This document shows, in pieces, positions 48,463 through 60,936 of a DNA stretch of 64,000 nt. A program made the position numbers and the translations under genes. Within the stretch, counting starts at the first letter, position 1, and each line of letters begins with the position of its first letter. The notes beneath the pieces were generated by a model. It saw only the letters and a program-made list of their open reading frames with translations, was not told where the DNA came from and made no database searches. Source of the stretch: Euonymus europaeus (Eukaryota > Streptophyta > Magnoliopsida > Celastrales > Celastraceae); contig OY756966.1 of assembly GCA_963580455.1 (NCBI GenBank), positions 16,247,001-16,311,000 of the forward strand, written 5' to 3'.

Positions 48463-51400
48463 CGAAGTTGCTCAACTCTCTCTATGGAGGAGCTTTTAAC
48501 GGTTTTGTCCATTTGTCATAGAAAGTTGGTGTTTTGGCATCGAAATAATGTAGGAAGCTTATACTCGTAAAATTTGACATAGAAGAACAATAAAAAGTAT
48601 ATCCCGAGCAACTTTGATAGTCCGAAGTTGCTCAACTCTCTCTATGGAGGAGCTTTTAACGGTTTTGTCTATTTGTCATAGAAAGTTGGTGTTTTGGCAT
48701 CGAAATAATGTAGGAAGCTTATACTCGTAAAATTTGACATAGAAGAACAATAAAAAGTCTATCCCGAGCAATTTTGATTGTCCGAAGTTGCGCAACTCTT
48801 TCTATGGTGGAGCTTTTAACGATTTTATCTATTTGTCATAGAAAGTTGGTGTTTTGGCGTCGAAATAATGTAGGAAGCTTATACTCGTAAAATTTGACAT
48901 AGAAGAACAATAAAAAGTCTATCCCGAGCAACTTTGATAGTCCGAAGTTGCTCAACTCTCTCTATGGAGAAGCTTTTAACGGTTTTGTCGATTTGTCATA
49001 GAAAGTTGGTGTTTTGGCATTGAAATAATGTAGGAAGCTTATACTCGTTAAATTTGACATAGAAGAACAATAAAAAGTCTATCCCGAGCAATTTTGATAG
49101 TCCGAAGTTGCTTAACTCTCTCTATGGAGGAGCTTTTAACGGTTTTGTCCATTTGTCATAGAAAGTTGGTGTTTCGGCGTCGAAATAATGTAGGAAGCTT
49201 ATACTCGTAAAATTTGACATAGAAGAACAATAAAAAGTCTATCCCGAGCAACTTTGATAGTCCGAAGTTGCTCAACTCTCTCTATGGAGGAGCTTTTAAC
49301 GGTTTTGTCGATTTGTCATAGAAAGTTGGTGTTTTGGCATTGAAATAATGTAGGAAGCTTATACTCGTTAAATTTGACATAGAAGAACAATAAAAAGTCT
49401 ATCCCGAGCAATTTTGATAGTCCGAAGTTGCTCAACTCTCTCTATGGAGGAGCTTTTAACGGTTTTGTCCATTTGTCATAGAAAGTTGGTGTTTTGGCGT
49501 CGAAATAATGTAGGAAGCTTATACTGGTAAAGTTTGACATAGTAGAACAATAAAAAGTCTATCCCGAGCAACTTTGATTGTCCGAAGTTGCTCAACTCTT
49601 TCTATGGTGGAGCTTTTAACGGTTTTGTCCATTTGTCATAGAAAGTTGGTGTTTTGGCGTCGAAATAATGTAGGAAGCTTATACTCGTAAAATTTGACAT
49701 TGAAGAACAATAAAAAGTCTATCCCGAGCAACTTTGATAGTCCGAAGTTGCTCAACTCTCTCTTTGGAGGAGCTTTTAACGGTTTTGTCCATTTGTCATA
49801 GAAAGTTGGTGTTTTGGCATCGAAATAATGTAGGAAGCTTATACTCGTAAAATTTGACATAGAAGAACAATAAAAAGTCTATCCCGAGCAATTTTGATTG
49901 TCCGAAGTTGCTCAACTCTTTCTATGGTGGAGCTTTTAACGATTTTATCTATTTGTCATAGAAAGTTGGTGTTTTGGCGTCGAAATAATGTAGGAAGCTT
50001 ATACTCGTAAAATTTGACATAGAAGAACAATAAAAAGTCTATCCCGAGCAACTTTGATAGTCCGAAGTTGCTGAACTCTCTCTATGGAGGAGCTTTTAAC
50101 GGTTTTGTCGATTTGTCATAGAAAGTTGGTGTTTTGGCATTGAAATAATGTAGGAAGCTTATACTCGTTAAATTTGACATAGAAGAACAATAAAAAGTCT
50201 ATCCCGAGCAATTTTGATAGTCCGAAGTTGCTCAACTCTCTCTATGGGGGAGCTTTTAACGGTTTTATCTATTTGTCATAGAAACTTGGTGTTTTGGCAT
50301 CGAAATAATGTAGGAAGCTTATACTCATAAAATTTGACATAGAAGAACAATTAAAAGTCAATCCCGAGCAACTTTGATAGTCCGAAGTTGCTCAACTCTC
50401 TCTATGGAGGAGGTTTTAACGATTTTTTCCATTTGTCATAGAAAGTTGGTGTTTTCGCATCGAAATAATGTAGGAAGCTTATACTCGTTAAATTTGACAT
50501 AGAAGAACCATTAAAAGTCTATCCCGAGCTACTTTGATAGTTCGGAGTTGCTCAACTCTCTCTATAGAGGAGCTTTTAACGGTTTTGTCCATTTGTCATA
50601 GAAAGTTGGTGTTTTGGCATCGAAATAATCTAGGAAGCTTATACTCATAAAATTTGACATAGAAGAACAATAAAAAGTCTATCCCGAGCAACTTTGATAG
50701 TCCGAAGTTGCTCAACTCTCTCTATGGAGGAGCTTTTAACGGTTTTGTCCATTTGTCATAGAAAGTTAGTATTTTGGCATCGAAATAATGTAGAAAGCTT
50801 ATACTCGTAAAAGTTGACATAGAAGAACAACAAAAAGTCTATCCCGAGCAACTTTGATAGTCCGAAGTTGCTCAACTCTCTCTATGGAGGAGCTTTTAAC
50901 GGTTTTGTCTATTTGTCATAAAAAATTGGTGTTTTGGCATCGAAATAATGTAGGAAGCTTATACTCGTTAAATTTGACATAGAAGAATAATAAAAAGTCT
51001 ATCCCGAGCAATTTTGATAGTTCGAAGTTGCTCAACTCTCTCTATGGAGGAGCTTTTAACGGTTTTGTCTATTTGTCTTAGAAAGTTGGTGTTTTGGCAT
51101 GGAAATAATGTGGGAAGCTTATACTCGTTAAATTTGACATAGAAGAACAATTAAAAGTCTATCCCGAGCAATTTTGATAGTCTGAAGTTGCTCAACTCTT
51201 TCTATGATGGAGCTTTTAACGATTTTATCTATTTGTCATAGAAAGTTGGTGTTTTGGCATCGAAATAATGTAGGAAGCTTATACTCGTAAAATTTGACAT
51301 AGAAGAACAATAAAAAATCTATTCAGAGCAACTTTGATAGTCCGAAGTTGCTCAACTCTCTCTATGGAGGAGCTTTTAACGGTTTTGTCTATTTGTCATA

Positions 51401-53990
51401 GAAAGTTGGTGTTTTGGCATCGAAATAATGTAGGAAGCTTATACTCGTAAAATTTGACATAGAAGAACAATTAAAAGTCTATCCCGAGCAATTTTGATAG
51501 TCCGAAGTTGCTCAACTCTCTCTTTGGAGGAGCTTTTAACGGTTTTGTCCATTTGTCATAGAAAGTTGGTGTTTTGGCATCGAAATAATGTAGGAAGCTT
51601 ATACTCGTAAAATTTGACATAGAAGAACAATAAAAAGTCTATCCCGAGCAATTTTGATTGTCCGAAGTTGCTCAACTCTTTCTATGGTGGAGCTTTTAAC
51701 GATTTTATCTATTTGTCATAGAAAGTTGGTGTTTTGGCGTCGAAATAATGTAGGAAGCTTATACTCGTAAAATTTGACATAGAAGAACAATAAAAAGTCT
51801 ATCCCGAGCAACTTTGATAGTCCGAAGTTGCTGAACTCTCTCTATGGAGGAGCTTTTAACGGTTTTGTCGATTTGTCATAGAAAGTTGGTGTTTTGGCAT
51901 TGAAATAATGTAGGAAGCTTATACTCGTTAAATTTGACATAGAAGAACAATAAAAAGTCTATCCCGAGCAATTTTGATAGTCCGAAGTTGCTTAACTCTC
52001 TCTATGGAGGAGCTTTTAACGGTTTTGTCCATTTGTCATAGAAAGTTGGTGTTTTGGCGTCGAAATAATGTAGGAAGCTTATACTCGTAAAATTTGACAT
52101 AGAAGAACAATAAAAAGTCTATCCCGAGCAACTTTGATAGTCCGAAGTTGCTCAACTCTCTCTATGGAGGAGCTTTTAACGGTTTTGTCGATTTGTCATA
52201 GAAAGTTGGTGTTTTGGCATTGAAATAATGTAGGAAGCTTATACTCGTTAAATTTGACATAGAAGAACAATAAAAAGTCTATCCCGAGCAATTTTGATAG
52301 TCCGAAGTTGCTCAACTCTCTCTATGGAGGAGCTTTTAACGGTTTTGTCCATTTGTCATAGAAAGTTGGTGTTTTGGCGTCGAAATAATGTAGGAAGCTT
52401 ATACTGGTAAAGTTTGACATAGTAGAACAATAAAAAGTCTATCCCGAGCAACTTTGATTGTCCGAAGTTGCTCAACTCTTTCTATGGTGGAGCTTTTAAC
52501 GATTTTATCTATTTGTCATAGAAAGTTGGTGTTTTGGCATCGAAATAATGTAGGAAGCTTATACTCTTAAAATTTGACATTGAAGAACAATAAAAAGTCT
52601 ATCCCGAGCAACTTTGATAGTCCGAAGTTGCTCAACTCTCTCTTTGGAGGACCTTTTAACGGTTTTGTCCATTTGTCATAGAAAGTTGGTGTTTTGGCAT
52701 CGAAATAATGTAGGAAGCTTATACTCGTAAAATTTGACATAGAAGAACAATAAAAAGTATATCCCGAGCAACTTTGATAGTCCGAAGTTGCTCAACTCTC
52801 TCTATGGAGGAGCTTTTAACGGTTTTGTCCATTTGTCATTGAAAGTTGGTGTTTTGGCATCGAAATAATGTAGGAAGCTTATTCTCATAAAATTTGACAT
52901 AGAAGAACAATAAAAAGTCTATCCCGAGCAATTTGGATAGTCTGAAGTTGCTCAACTCTCTCTATGGGGGAGCTTTTAACGGTTTTATCTATTTGTCATA
53001 GAAACTTGGTGTTTTGGCATCGAAATAATGTAGGAAGCTTATACTCATAAAATTTGACATAGAAGAACAATTAAAAGTCAATCCCGAGCAACTTTGATAG
53101 TCCGAAGTTGCTCAACTCTCTCTATGGAGGAGGTTTTAACGATTTTTTCCATTTCTCATAGAAAGTTGGTGTTTTCGCATCGAAATAATGTAGGAAGCTT
53201 ATACTCGTTAAATTTGACATAGAAGAACCATTAAAAGTCTATCCCGAGCTACTTTGATAGTTCGGAGTTGCTCAACTCTCTCTATAGAGGAGCTTTTAAC
53301 GATTTTGTCCATTTGTCATAGAAAGTTGGTGTTTTGGCATCGAAATAATCTAGGAAGCTTATACTCATAAAATTTGACATAGAAGAACAATAAAAAGTCT
53401 ATCCCGAGCAACTTTGATAGTCCGAAGTTGCTCAACTCTCTCTATGGAGGAGCTTTTAACGGTTTTGTCCATTTGTCATAGAAAGTTAGTATTTTGGCAT
53501 CGAAATAATGTAGAAAGCTTATACTCGTAAAAGTTGACATAGAAGAACAACAAAAAGTCTATCCCGAGCAACTTTGATAGTCCGAAGTTGCTCAACTCTC
53601 TCTATGGAGGAGCTTTTAACGGTTTTGTCTATTTGTCATAAAAAATTGGTGTTTTGGCATCGAAATAATGTAGGAAGCTTATACTCGTTAAATTTGACAT
53701 AGAAGAATAATAAAAAGTCTATCCCGAGCAATTTTGATAGTTCGAAGTTGCTCAACTCTCTCTATGGAGGAGCTTTTAACGGTTTTTTCTATTTGTCTTA
53801 GAAAGTTGGTGTTTTGGCATGGAAATAATGTGGGAAGCTTATACTCGTTAAATTTGACATAGAAGAACAATTAAAAGTCTATCCCGAGCAATTTTGATAG
53901 TCTGAAGTTGCTCAACTCTTTCTATGGTGGAGCTTTTAACGATTTTATCTATTTGTCATAGAAAGTTGGTGTTTTGGCATCGAAATAATG
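48463..53990. repeat. Mosaic of rearranged 5.6-kb repeat pieces
   Basis: Successive pieces match different places in the 5,598-bp unit. About 48625-50224 matches 45585-47184 (offset 3,040), including the conversion-patch monomer at 49640. About 50225-51500 matches 42547-43822 (offset 7,678). About 51505-53260 matches 46705-48460 (offset 4,800). About 53265-53990 matches 50545-51270 (offset 2,720). Apart from the 2-bp drift in the 7,678 offset, all offsets are whole multiples of 160, so each junction joins monomers in register. Confidence 0.75.
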
Positions 53991-55502
53991 TAGGAAGTTA
54001 TACTCGTAAAATTTGACATAGAAGAACAATAAAAAGTCTATCCAGAGCAACTTTGATAGTCCGAAGTTGCTCAACTCTCTCTATGGAGGAGCTTTTAACG
54101 GTTTTGTCTATTTGTCATAGAAAGTTAGTGTTTTGGCATCGAAATAATGTTGGAAGCTTATACTCATAAAATTTGACATAGAAGAACAATTAAAAGTCTA
54201 TCCCGAGCAATTTTGATAGTCCGAAGTTGCTCAACTCTCTCTATGTAGGAGCTTTTAACGGTTTTGTCCATTTGTCATAGAAAGTTGGTGTTTGGGCATC
54301 GAAATAATGTAAGAAGCTTATACTCGTAAAATTTGACATAGAAGAACAATTTAAAGTCTATCCCGAGCAATTTTGATAGTCCGAAGTTGCTCAACTCTCT
54401 CTATGTAGGAGCTTTTAACGGTTTTGTCCATTTGTCATAGAAAGTTGGTGTTTTGGCGTCGAAATAATGTAGGAAGCTTATACTCGTAAAGTTTGACATA
54501 GATAACAATTAAAAGTCTATCCCGAGCAACTTTGATTGTCCGAAGTTGCTCAACTCACTCTATGGAGGAGCTTTTAACGGTTTTGTCTATTTGTCATAGA
54601 AAGTTGGTGTTTTGGCATCGAAATAATGTAGGAAGCTTATACTCGTAAAATTTGACATAGAAGAACAATAAAAAGTCTATCCCGAGCAATTTTGATAGTC
54701 CGAAGTTGCTCAACTCTCTCTATGGTGGAGCTTTTAACGATTTTATCTATTTGTCATAGAAAGTTGGTGTTTTGGCGTCGAAACAATGTAGGAATCTTAT
54801 ACTCGTAAAATTTGACATAGAAGAACAATAAAAAGTCTATCCCGAGCAACTTTGATAGTCCGAAGTTGCTCAACTCTCTCTATGGAGGAGCTTTTAACGG
54901 TTTTGTCCATTTGTCATAGAAAGTTGGTGTTTTGGCATCGAAATAATGTAGGAAGCTTATACTCGTTAAATTTGACATAGAAGAACCATTAAAAGTCTAT
55001 CCCGAGCTACTTTGATAGTTCGGAGTTGCTCAACTCTCTCTATGGAGGAGCTTTTAACGGTTTTGTCCATTTGTCATAGAAAGTTGGTGTTTTGGCATCG
55101 AAATAATCTAGGAAGCTTATACTCATAAAATTTGACATAGAAGAACAATAAAAAGTCTATCCCGAGCAACTTTGATAGTCCGAAGTTGCTCAACTCTCTC
55201 TACGGAGGAGCTTTTAACGGTTTTGTCCATTCGTCATAGAAAGTTAGTGTTTTGGCATCGAAATAATGTAGAAAGCTTATACTCGTAAAAGTTGACATAG
55301 AAGAACAATAAAAAGTCTATCCCGAGAAATTTTGATAGTCCGAAGTTGCTCAACTCTCACTATGGAGGAGCTTTTAACGGTTTTGTCCATTTGCCATAGA
55401 AAGTTGGTGTTTTGGCATGGAAATAATGTAGAAAGCTTATACTCGTAAAATTTGACATAGAAGAACAATAAAAAGTCTATCCCGAGCAATTTTGATAGTT
55501 CG
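53991..55502. repeat. Diverged relative of the 38.0-39.3 kb segment
   Basis: Satellite with the same order of marks as 38.0-39.3 kb: tccagagc, gtgtttgggcatcg near 54290, a 159-bp monomer near 54502, aaacaatgtaggaatctt near 54781, the gagctac/ttcggag pair near 55012, and aataatctagg near 55104. It carries more private changes, such as acaatttaaagtc near 54350 and aacaatgttggaag-type changes near 54150. It also has a C deletion in the HindIII site near 53998. From about 55277 it resembles 20.58-20.80 kb (ctctcactatgg, ccatttgcc). Confidence 0.65.
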
Positions 55503-58379
55503 AAGTTGCTCAACTCTTTCTATGGTGGAGCTTTTAACGGTTTTATCGATTTGTCATAGAAAGTTGGTGTTTTGGCATCGAAATAATGTAGGAAGCTTAT
55601 ACTCGTAAAATTTGACATAGAAGAACAATAAAATGTCTATCCCGAGCAACTTTGATAGTCCGAAGTTGCTCAACTCTCTCTATGGAGGAGCTTTTAACGG
55701 TTTTGTCCAGTTGTCCTGGAAAGTTGGTGTTTTGGCATCGAAATAATGTAGGAAGCTTATACTCGTAAAAGTTGACATAGAAGAACAATAAAAAGTCTAT
55801 CCCGATCAACTTTGATTGTCCGAAGTTGCTCAACTCTCTCTATGGAGGAGCTTTTAACGGTTTTGTCCATTTGTCATAGAAAGTTGATGTTTTGGCATCG
55901 AAATAATGTAGGAAGCTTATACTCGTAAAATTTGACATAGAAGAACAATAAAAAGTCTATCCCGAGCAACTTTGATAGTCCGTAGTTGCTCAACTCTCTC
56001 TATGGAGGAGCTTTTAACGGTTTTGTCCATTTGTCATAGAAAGTTGGTGTTTTGGCATCGAAATAATGTAGGAAGCTTATACTCGTAAAGTTTGACATAG
56101 ATAACAATTAAAAGTCTATCCCGAGCAACTTTGATTGTCCGAAGTTGCTCAACTCTCTCTATGGAGGAGCTTTTAACGGTTTTGTTTATTTGTCTTAGAG
56201 AGTTGGTGTTTTGGCATGGAAATAATGTTGGAAGCTTATACTCGTTAAATTTGACATAGAAGAACAATTAAAAGTCTATCCCGAGCAATTTTGATAGTCC
56301 GAAGTTGCTCAACTCTCTCTATGTTGGAGCTTTTAACGGTTTTCTCTATTTGTCATAGAAAGTTGGTGTTTTGGCATCGAAATAATGTAGGAAGCTTATA
56401 CTCGTTAAATTTGACATAGAAGAACAATAAAAAGTCTATCCCGAGCAATTTTGATAGTTCGAAGTTGCTCAACTCTTTCTATGGTGGAGCTTTTAACGGT
56501 TTTATCTATTTGTCATAGAAAGTTGGTGTTTTGGCATCGAAATAATGTAGGAAGCTTATACTCGTAAAATTTGACATAGAAGAACAATAAAATGTCTATC
56601 CCGAGCAACTTTGATAGTCCGAAGTTGCTCAACTCTCTCTATGGAGGAGCTTTTAACGGTTTTGTCCAGTTGTCCTGGAAAGTTGGTGTTTTGGCATCGA
56701 AATAATGTAGGAAGCTTATACTCGTAAAAGTTGACATAGAAGAACAATAAAAAGTCTATCCCGATCAACTTTGATTGTCCGAAGTTGCTCAACTCTCTCT
56801 ATGGAGGAGCTTTTAACGGTTTTGTCTATTTGTCATAGAAAGTTGATGTTTTGGCATCGAAATAATGTAGGAAGCTTATACTCGTAAAATTTGACATAGA
56901 AGAACAATAAAAAGTCTATCCCGAGCAACTTTGATAGTCCGTAGTTGCTCAACTCTCTCTATGGAGGAGCTTTTAACGGTTTTGTCCATTTGTCATAGAA
57001 AGTTGGTGTTTTGGCATCGAAATAATGTAGGAAGCTTATACTCGTAAAGTTTGACATAGATAACAATTAAAAGTCTATCCCGAGCAACTTTGATTGTCCG
57101 AAGTTGCTCAACTCTCTCTATGGAGGAGCTTTTAACGGTTTTGTTTATTTGTCTTAGAGAGTTGGTGTTTTGGCATGGAAATAATGTTGGAAGCTTATAC
57201 TCGTTAAATTTGACATAGAAGAACAATTAAAAGTCTATCCCGAGCAATTTTGATAGTCCGAAGTTGCTCAACTCTCTCTATGTTGGAGCTTTTAACGGTT
57301 TTCTCTATTTGTCATAGAAAGTTGGTGTTTTGGCATCGAAATAATGTAGGAAGCTTATACTCGTTAAATTTGACATAGAAGAACAATAAAAAGTCTATCC
57401 CGAGCAATTTTGATAGTTCGAAGTTGCTCAACTCTTTCTATGGTGGAGCTTTTAACGGTTTTATCTATTTGTCATAGAAAGTTGGTGTTTTGGCATCGAA
57501 ATAATGTAGGAAGCTTATACTCGTAAAATTTGACATAGAAGAACAATAAAATGTCTATCCCGAGCAACTTTGATAGTCCGAAGTTGCTCAACTCTCTCTA
57601 TGGAGGAGCTTTTAACGGTTTTGTCCAGTTGTCCTGGAAAGTTGGTGTTTTGGCATCGAAATAATGTAGGAAGCTTATACTCGTAAAAGTTGACATAGAA
57701 GAACAATAAAAAGTCTATCCCGATCAACTTTGATTGTCCGAAGTTGCTCAACTCTCTCTATGGAGGAGCTTTTAACGGTTTTGTCTATTTGTCATAGAAA
57801 GTTGATGTTTTGGCATCGAAATAATGTAGGAAGCTTATACTCGTAAAATTTGACATAGAAGAACAATAAAAAGTCTATCCCGAGCAACTTTGATAGTCCG
57901 TAGTTGCTCAACTCTCTCTATGGAGGAGCTTTTAACGGTTTTGTCCATTTGTCATAGAAAGTTGGTGTTTTGGCATCGAAATAATGTAGGAAGCTTATAC
58001 TCGTAAAGTTTGACATAGATAACAATTAAAAGTCTATCCCGAGCAACTTTGATTGTCCGAAGTTGCTCAACTCTCTCTATGGAGGAGCTTTTAACGGTTT
58101 TGTTTATTTGTCTTAGAGAGTTGGTGTTTTGGCATGGAAATAATGTTGGAAGCTTATACTCGTTAAATTTGACATAGAAGAACAATTAAAAGTCTATCCC
58201 GAGCAATTTTGATAGTCCGAAGTTGCTCAACTCTCTCTATGTTGGAGCTTTTAACGATTTTCTCTATTTGTCATAGAAAGTTGATGTTTTGGCATCGAAA
58301 TAATGTAGGAAGCCTATACTCGTTAAATTTGACATAGAAGAACAATAAAAAGTCTATCCCGAGCAATTTTGATAGTTCG
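55503..58379. repeat. 959-bp higher-order repeat, three units (6 monomers, -1)
   Basis: Units 55503-56461, 56462-57420 and 57421-58379. Each has a private variant gtccagttgtcctggaaag (near 55706, 56665 and 57624), cccgatcaactttg, gttgatgtttt, gtccgtagttgctc, one 159-bp monomer, and gtttatttgtcttagagag with aatgttgg. I see only a handful of differences between units; unit 3 has acgattttctc, gttgatg and agcctatac near 58255-58315. This is the most uniform part of the window and so probably its most recently amplified part. Confidence 0.87.
55823..55982 (+). repeat. Near-consensus monomer (reference copy)
   Basis: This copy differs from the majority sequence I derived by eye at one base (gttgatg for gttggtg). 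Landmarks in monomer coordinates: 1-10 aagttgctca; 8-20 a pyrimidine-rich stretch; 21-30 tggaggagct; 36-43 cggttttg; 61-75 gttggtgttttggca; 91-96 HindIII site aagctt; 105-111 aaaattt; 128-132 A5; 142-150 gagcaactt. The last element pairs with aagttgctc of the next monomer. CpG sites lie at 36, 77, 102, 141 and 160 (the last spans the monomer junction). A/T tracts at 30-33, 39-42, 48-50, 58-60, 68-71 and 79-81 are spaced close to 10 bp. Nothing in it looks like a promoter or a gene. Confidence 0.9.
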
Positions 58380-60936
58380 AAGTTGCTCAACTCTTTCTAT
58401 GGTGGAGCTTTTAACGGTTTTATCCATTTGTCATAGAAAGTTGGTGTTTTGGCATCGAAATAATGTAGGAAGCTTATACTCGTTAAATTTGACATAGAAG
58501 AACAATAAAAAGTCTATCCCGAGCAATTTTGATAGTTCGAAGTTGCTCAACTCTTTCTATGGTGGAGCTTTTAACGGTTTTATCCATTTGTCATAGAAAG
58601 TTGGTGTTTTGGCATCGAAATAATGTAGGAAGCTTATACTCGTAAAATTTGACATAGAAGAACAATAAAAAGTCTATCCCGAGCAACTTTGATAGTCCGT
58701 AGTTGCTCAACTCTCTCTATGGAGGAGCTTTTAACGGTTTTGTCCATTTGTCATAGAAAGTTGGTGTTTTGGCATCGAAATAATGTAGGAAGCTTATACT
58801 CGTAAAGTTTGACATAGATAACAATTAAAAGTCTATCCCGAGCAACTTTGATTGTCCGAAGTTGCTCAACTCTCTCTATGGAGGAGCTTTTAACGGTTTT
58901 GTTTATTTGTCTTAGAGAGTTGGTGTTTTGGCATGGAAATAATGTTGGAAGCTTATACTCGTTAAATTTGACATAGAAGAACAATTAAAAGTCTATCCCG
59001 AGCAATTTTGATAGTCCGAAGTTGCTCAACTCTCTCTATGTTGGAGCTTTTAACGGTTTTCTCTATTTGTCATAGAAAGTTGGTGTTTTGGCATCGAAAT
59101 AATGTAGGAAGCTTATACTCGTTAAATTTGACATAGAAGAACAATAAAAAGTCTATCCCGAGCAATTTTGATAGTTCGAAGTTGCTCAACTCTTTCTACG
59201 GTGGAGCTTTTAACGGTTTTATCTATTTGTCATAGAAAGTTGGTGTTTTGGCATCGAAATAATGTAGGAAGCTTATACTCGTAAAATTTGACATAGAAGA
59301 ACAATAAAATGTCTATCCCGAGCAACTTTGATAGTCCGAAGTTGCTCAACTCTCTCTATGGAGGAGCTTTTAACGGTTTTGTCCAGTTGTCCTGGAAAGT
59401 TGGTGTTTTGGCATCGAAATAATGTAGGAAGCTTATACTCGTAAAAGTTGACATAGAAGAACAATAAAAAGTCTATCCCGATCAACTTTGATTGTCCGAA
59501 GTTGCTCAACTCTCTCTATGGAGGAGCTTTTAACGGTTTTGTCTATTTGTCATAGAAAGTTGATGTTTTGGCATCGAAATAATGTAGGAAGCTTATACTC
59601 GTAAAATTTGACATAGAAGAACAATAAAAAGTCTATCCCGAGCAACTTTGATAGTCCGTAGTTGCTCAACTCTCTCTATGGAGGAGCTTTTAACGGTTTT
59701 GTCCATTTGTCATAGAAAGTTGGTGTTTTGGCATCGAAATAATGTAGGAAGCTTATACTCGTAAAGTTTGACATAGATAACAATTAAAAGTCTATCCCGA
59801 GCAACTTTGATTGTCCGAAGTTGCTCAACTCTCTCTATGGAGGAGCTTTTAACGGTTTTGTTTATTTGTCTTAGAGAGTTGGTGTTTTGGCATGGAAATA
59901 ATGTTGGAAGCTTATACTCGTTAAATTTGACATAGAAGAACAATTAAAAGTCTATCCCGAGCAATTTTGATAGTCCGAAGTTGCTCAACTCTCTCTATGT
60001 TGGAGCTTTTAACGATTTTCTCTATTTGTCATAGAAAGTTGATGTTTTGGCATCGAAATAATGTAGGAAGCCTATACTCGTTAAATTTGACATAGAAGAA
60101 CAATAAAAAGTCTATCCCGAGCAATTTTGATAGTTCGAAGTTGCTCAACTCTTTCTATGGTGGAGCTTTTAACGGTTTTATCCATTTGTCATAGAAAGTT
60201 GGTGTTTTGGCATCGAAATAATGTAGGAAGCTTATACTCGTTAAATTTGACATAGAAGAACAATAAAAAGTCTATCCCGAGCAATTTTGATAGTTCGAAG
60301 TTGCTCAACTCTTTCTATGGTGGAGCTTTTAACGGTTTTATCCATTTGTCATAGAAAGTTGGTGTTTTGGCATCGAAATAATGTAGGAAGCTTATACTCG
60401 TAAAATTTGACATAGAAGAACAATAAAAAGTCTATCCCGAGCAACTTTGATAGTCCGTAGTTGCTCAACTCTCTCTATGGAGGAGCTTTTAACGGTTTTG
60501 TCCATTTGTCATAGAAAGTTGGTGTTTTGGCATCGAAATAATGTAGGAAGCTTATACTCGTAAAGTTTGACATAGATAACAATTAAAAGTCTATCCCGAG
60601 CAACTTTGATTGTCCGAAGTTGCTCAACTCTCTCTATGGAGGAGCTTTTAACGGTTTTGTTTATTTGTCTTAGAGAGTTGGTGTTTTGGCATGGAAATAA
60701 TGTTGGAAGCTTATACTCGTTAAATTTGACATAGAAGAACAATTAAAAGTCTATCCCGAGCAATTTTGATAGTCCGAAGTTGCTCAACTCTCTCTATGTT
60801 GGAGCTTTTAACGATTTTCTCTATTTGTCATAGAAAGTTGATGTTTTGGCATCGAAATAATGTAGGAAGCTTATACTCGTTAAATTTGACATAGAAGAAC
60901 AATAAAAAGTCTATCCCGAGCAATTTTGATAGTTCG
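57421..60936. repeat. 1,758-bp super-duplication of 959- and 799-bp units
   Basis: Segment 57421-59178 repeats at 59179-60936. Each contains a full 959-bp unit followed by a 799-bp (5 monomers, -1) variant unit. The 799-bp unit lacks the gtccagttgtcctgg monomer and has a doubled tttctatggtgg/ttatccatttg monomer. The recurrence of the 159-bp monomer at 57060, 58019, 58818, 59777 and 60576 shows the 959, 799, 959, 799 spacing. Confidence 0.83.
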
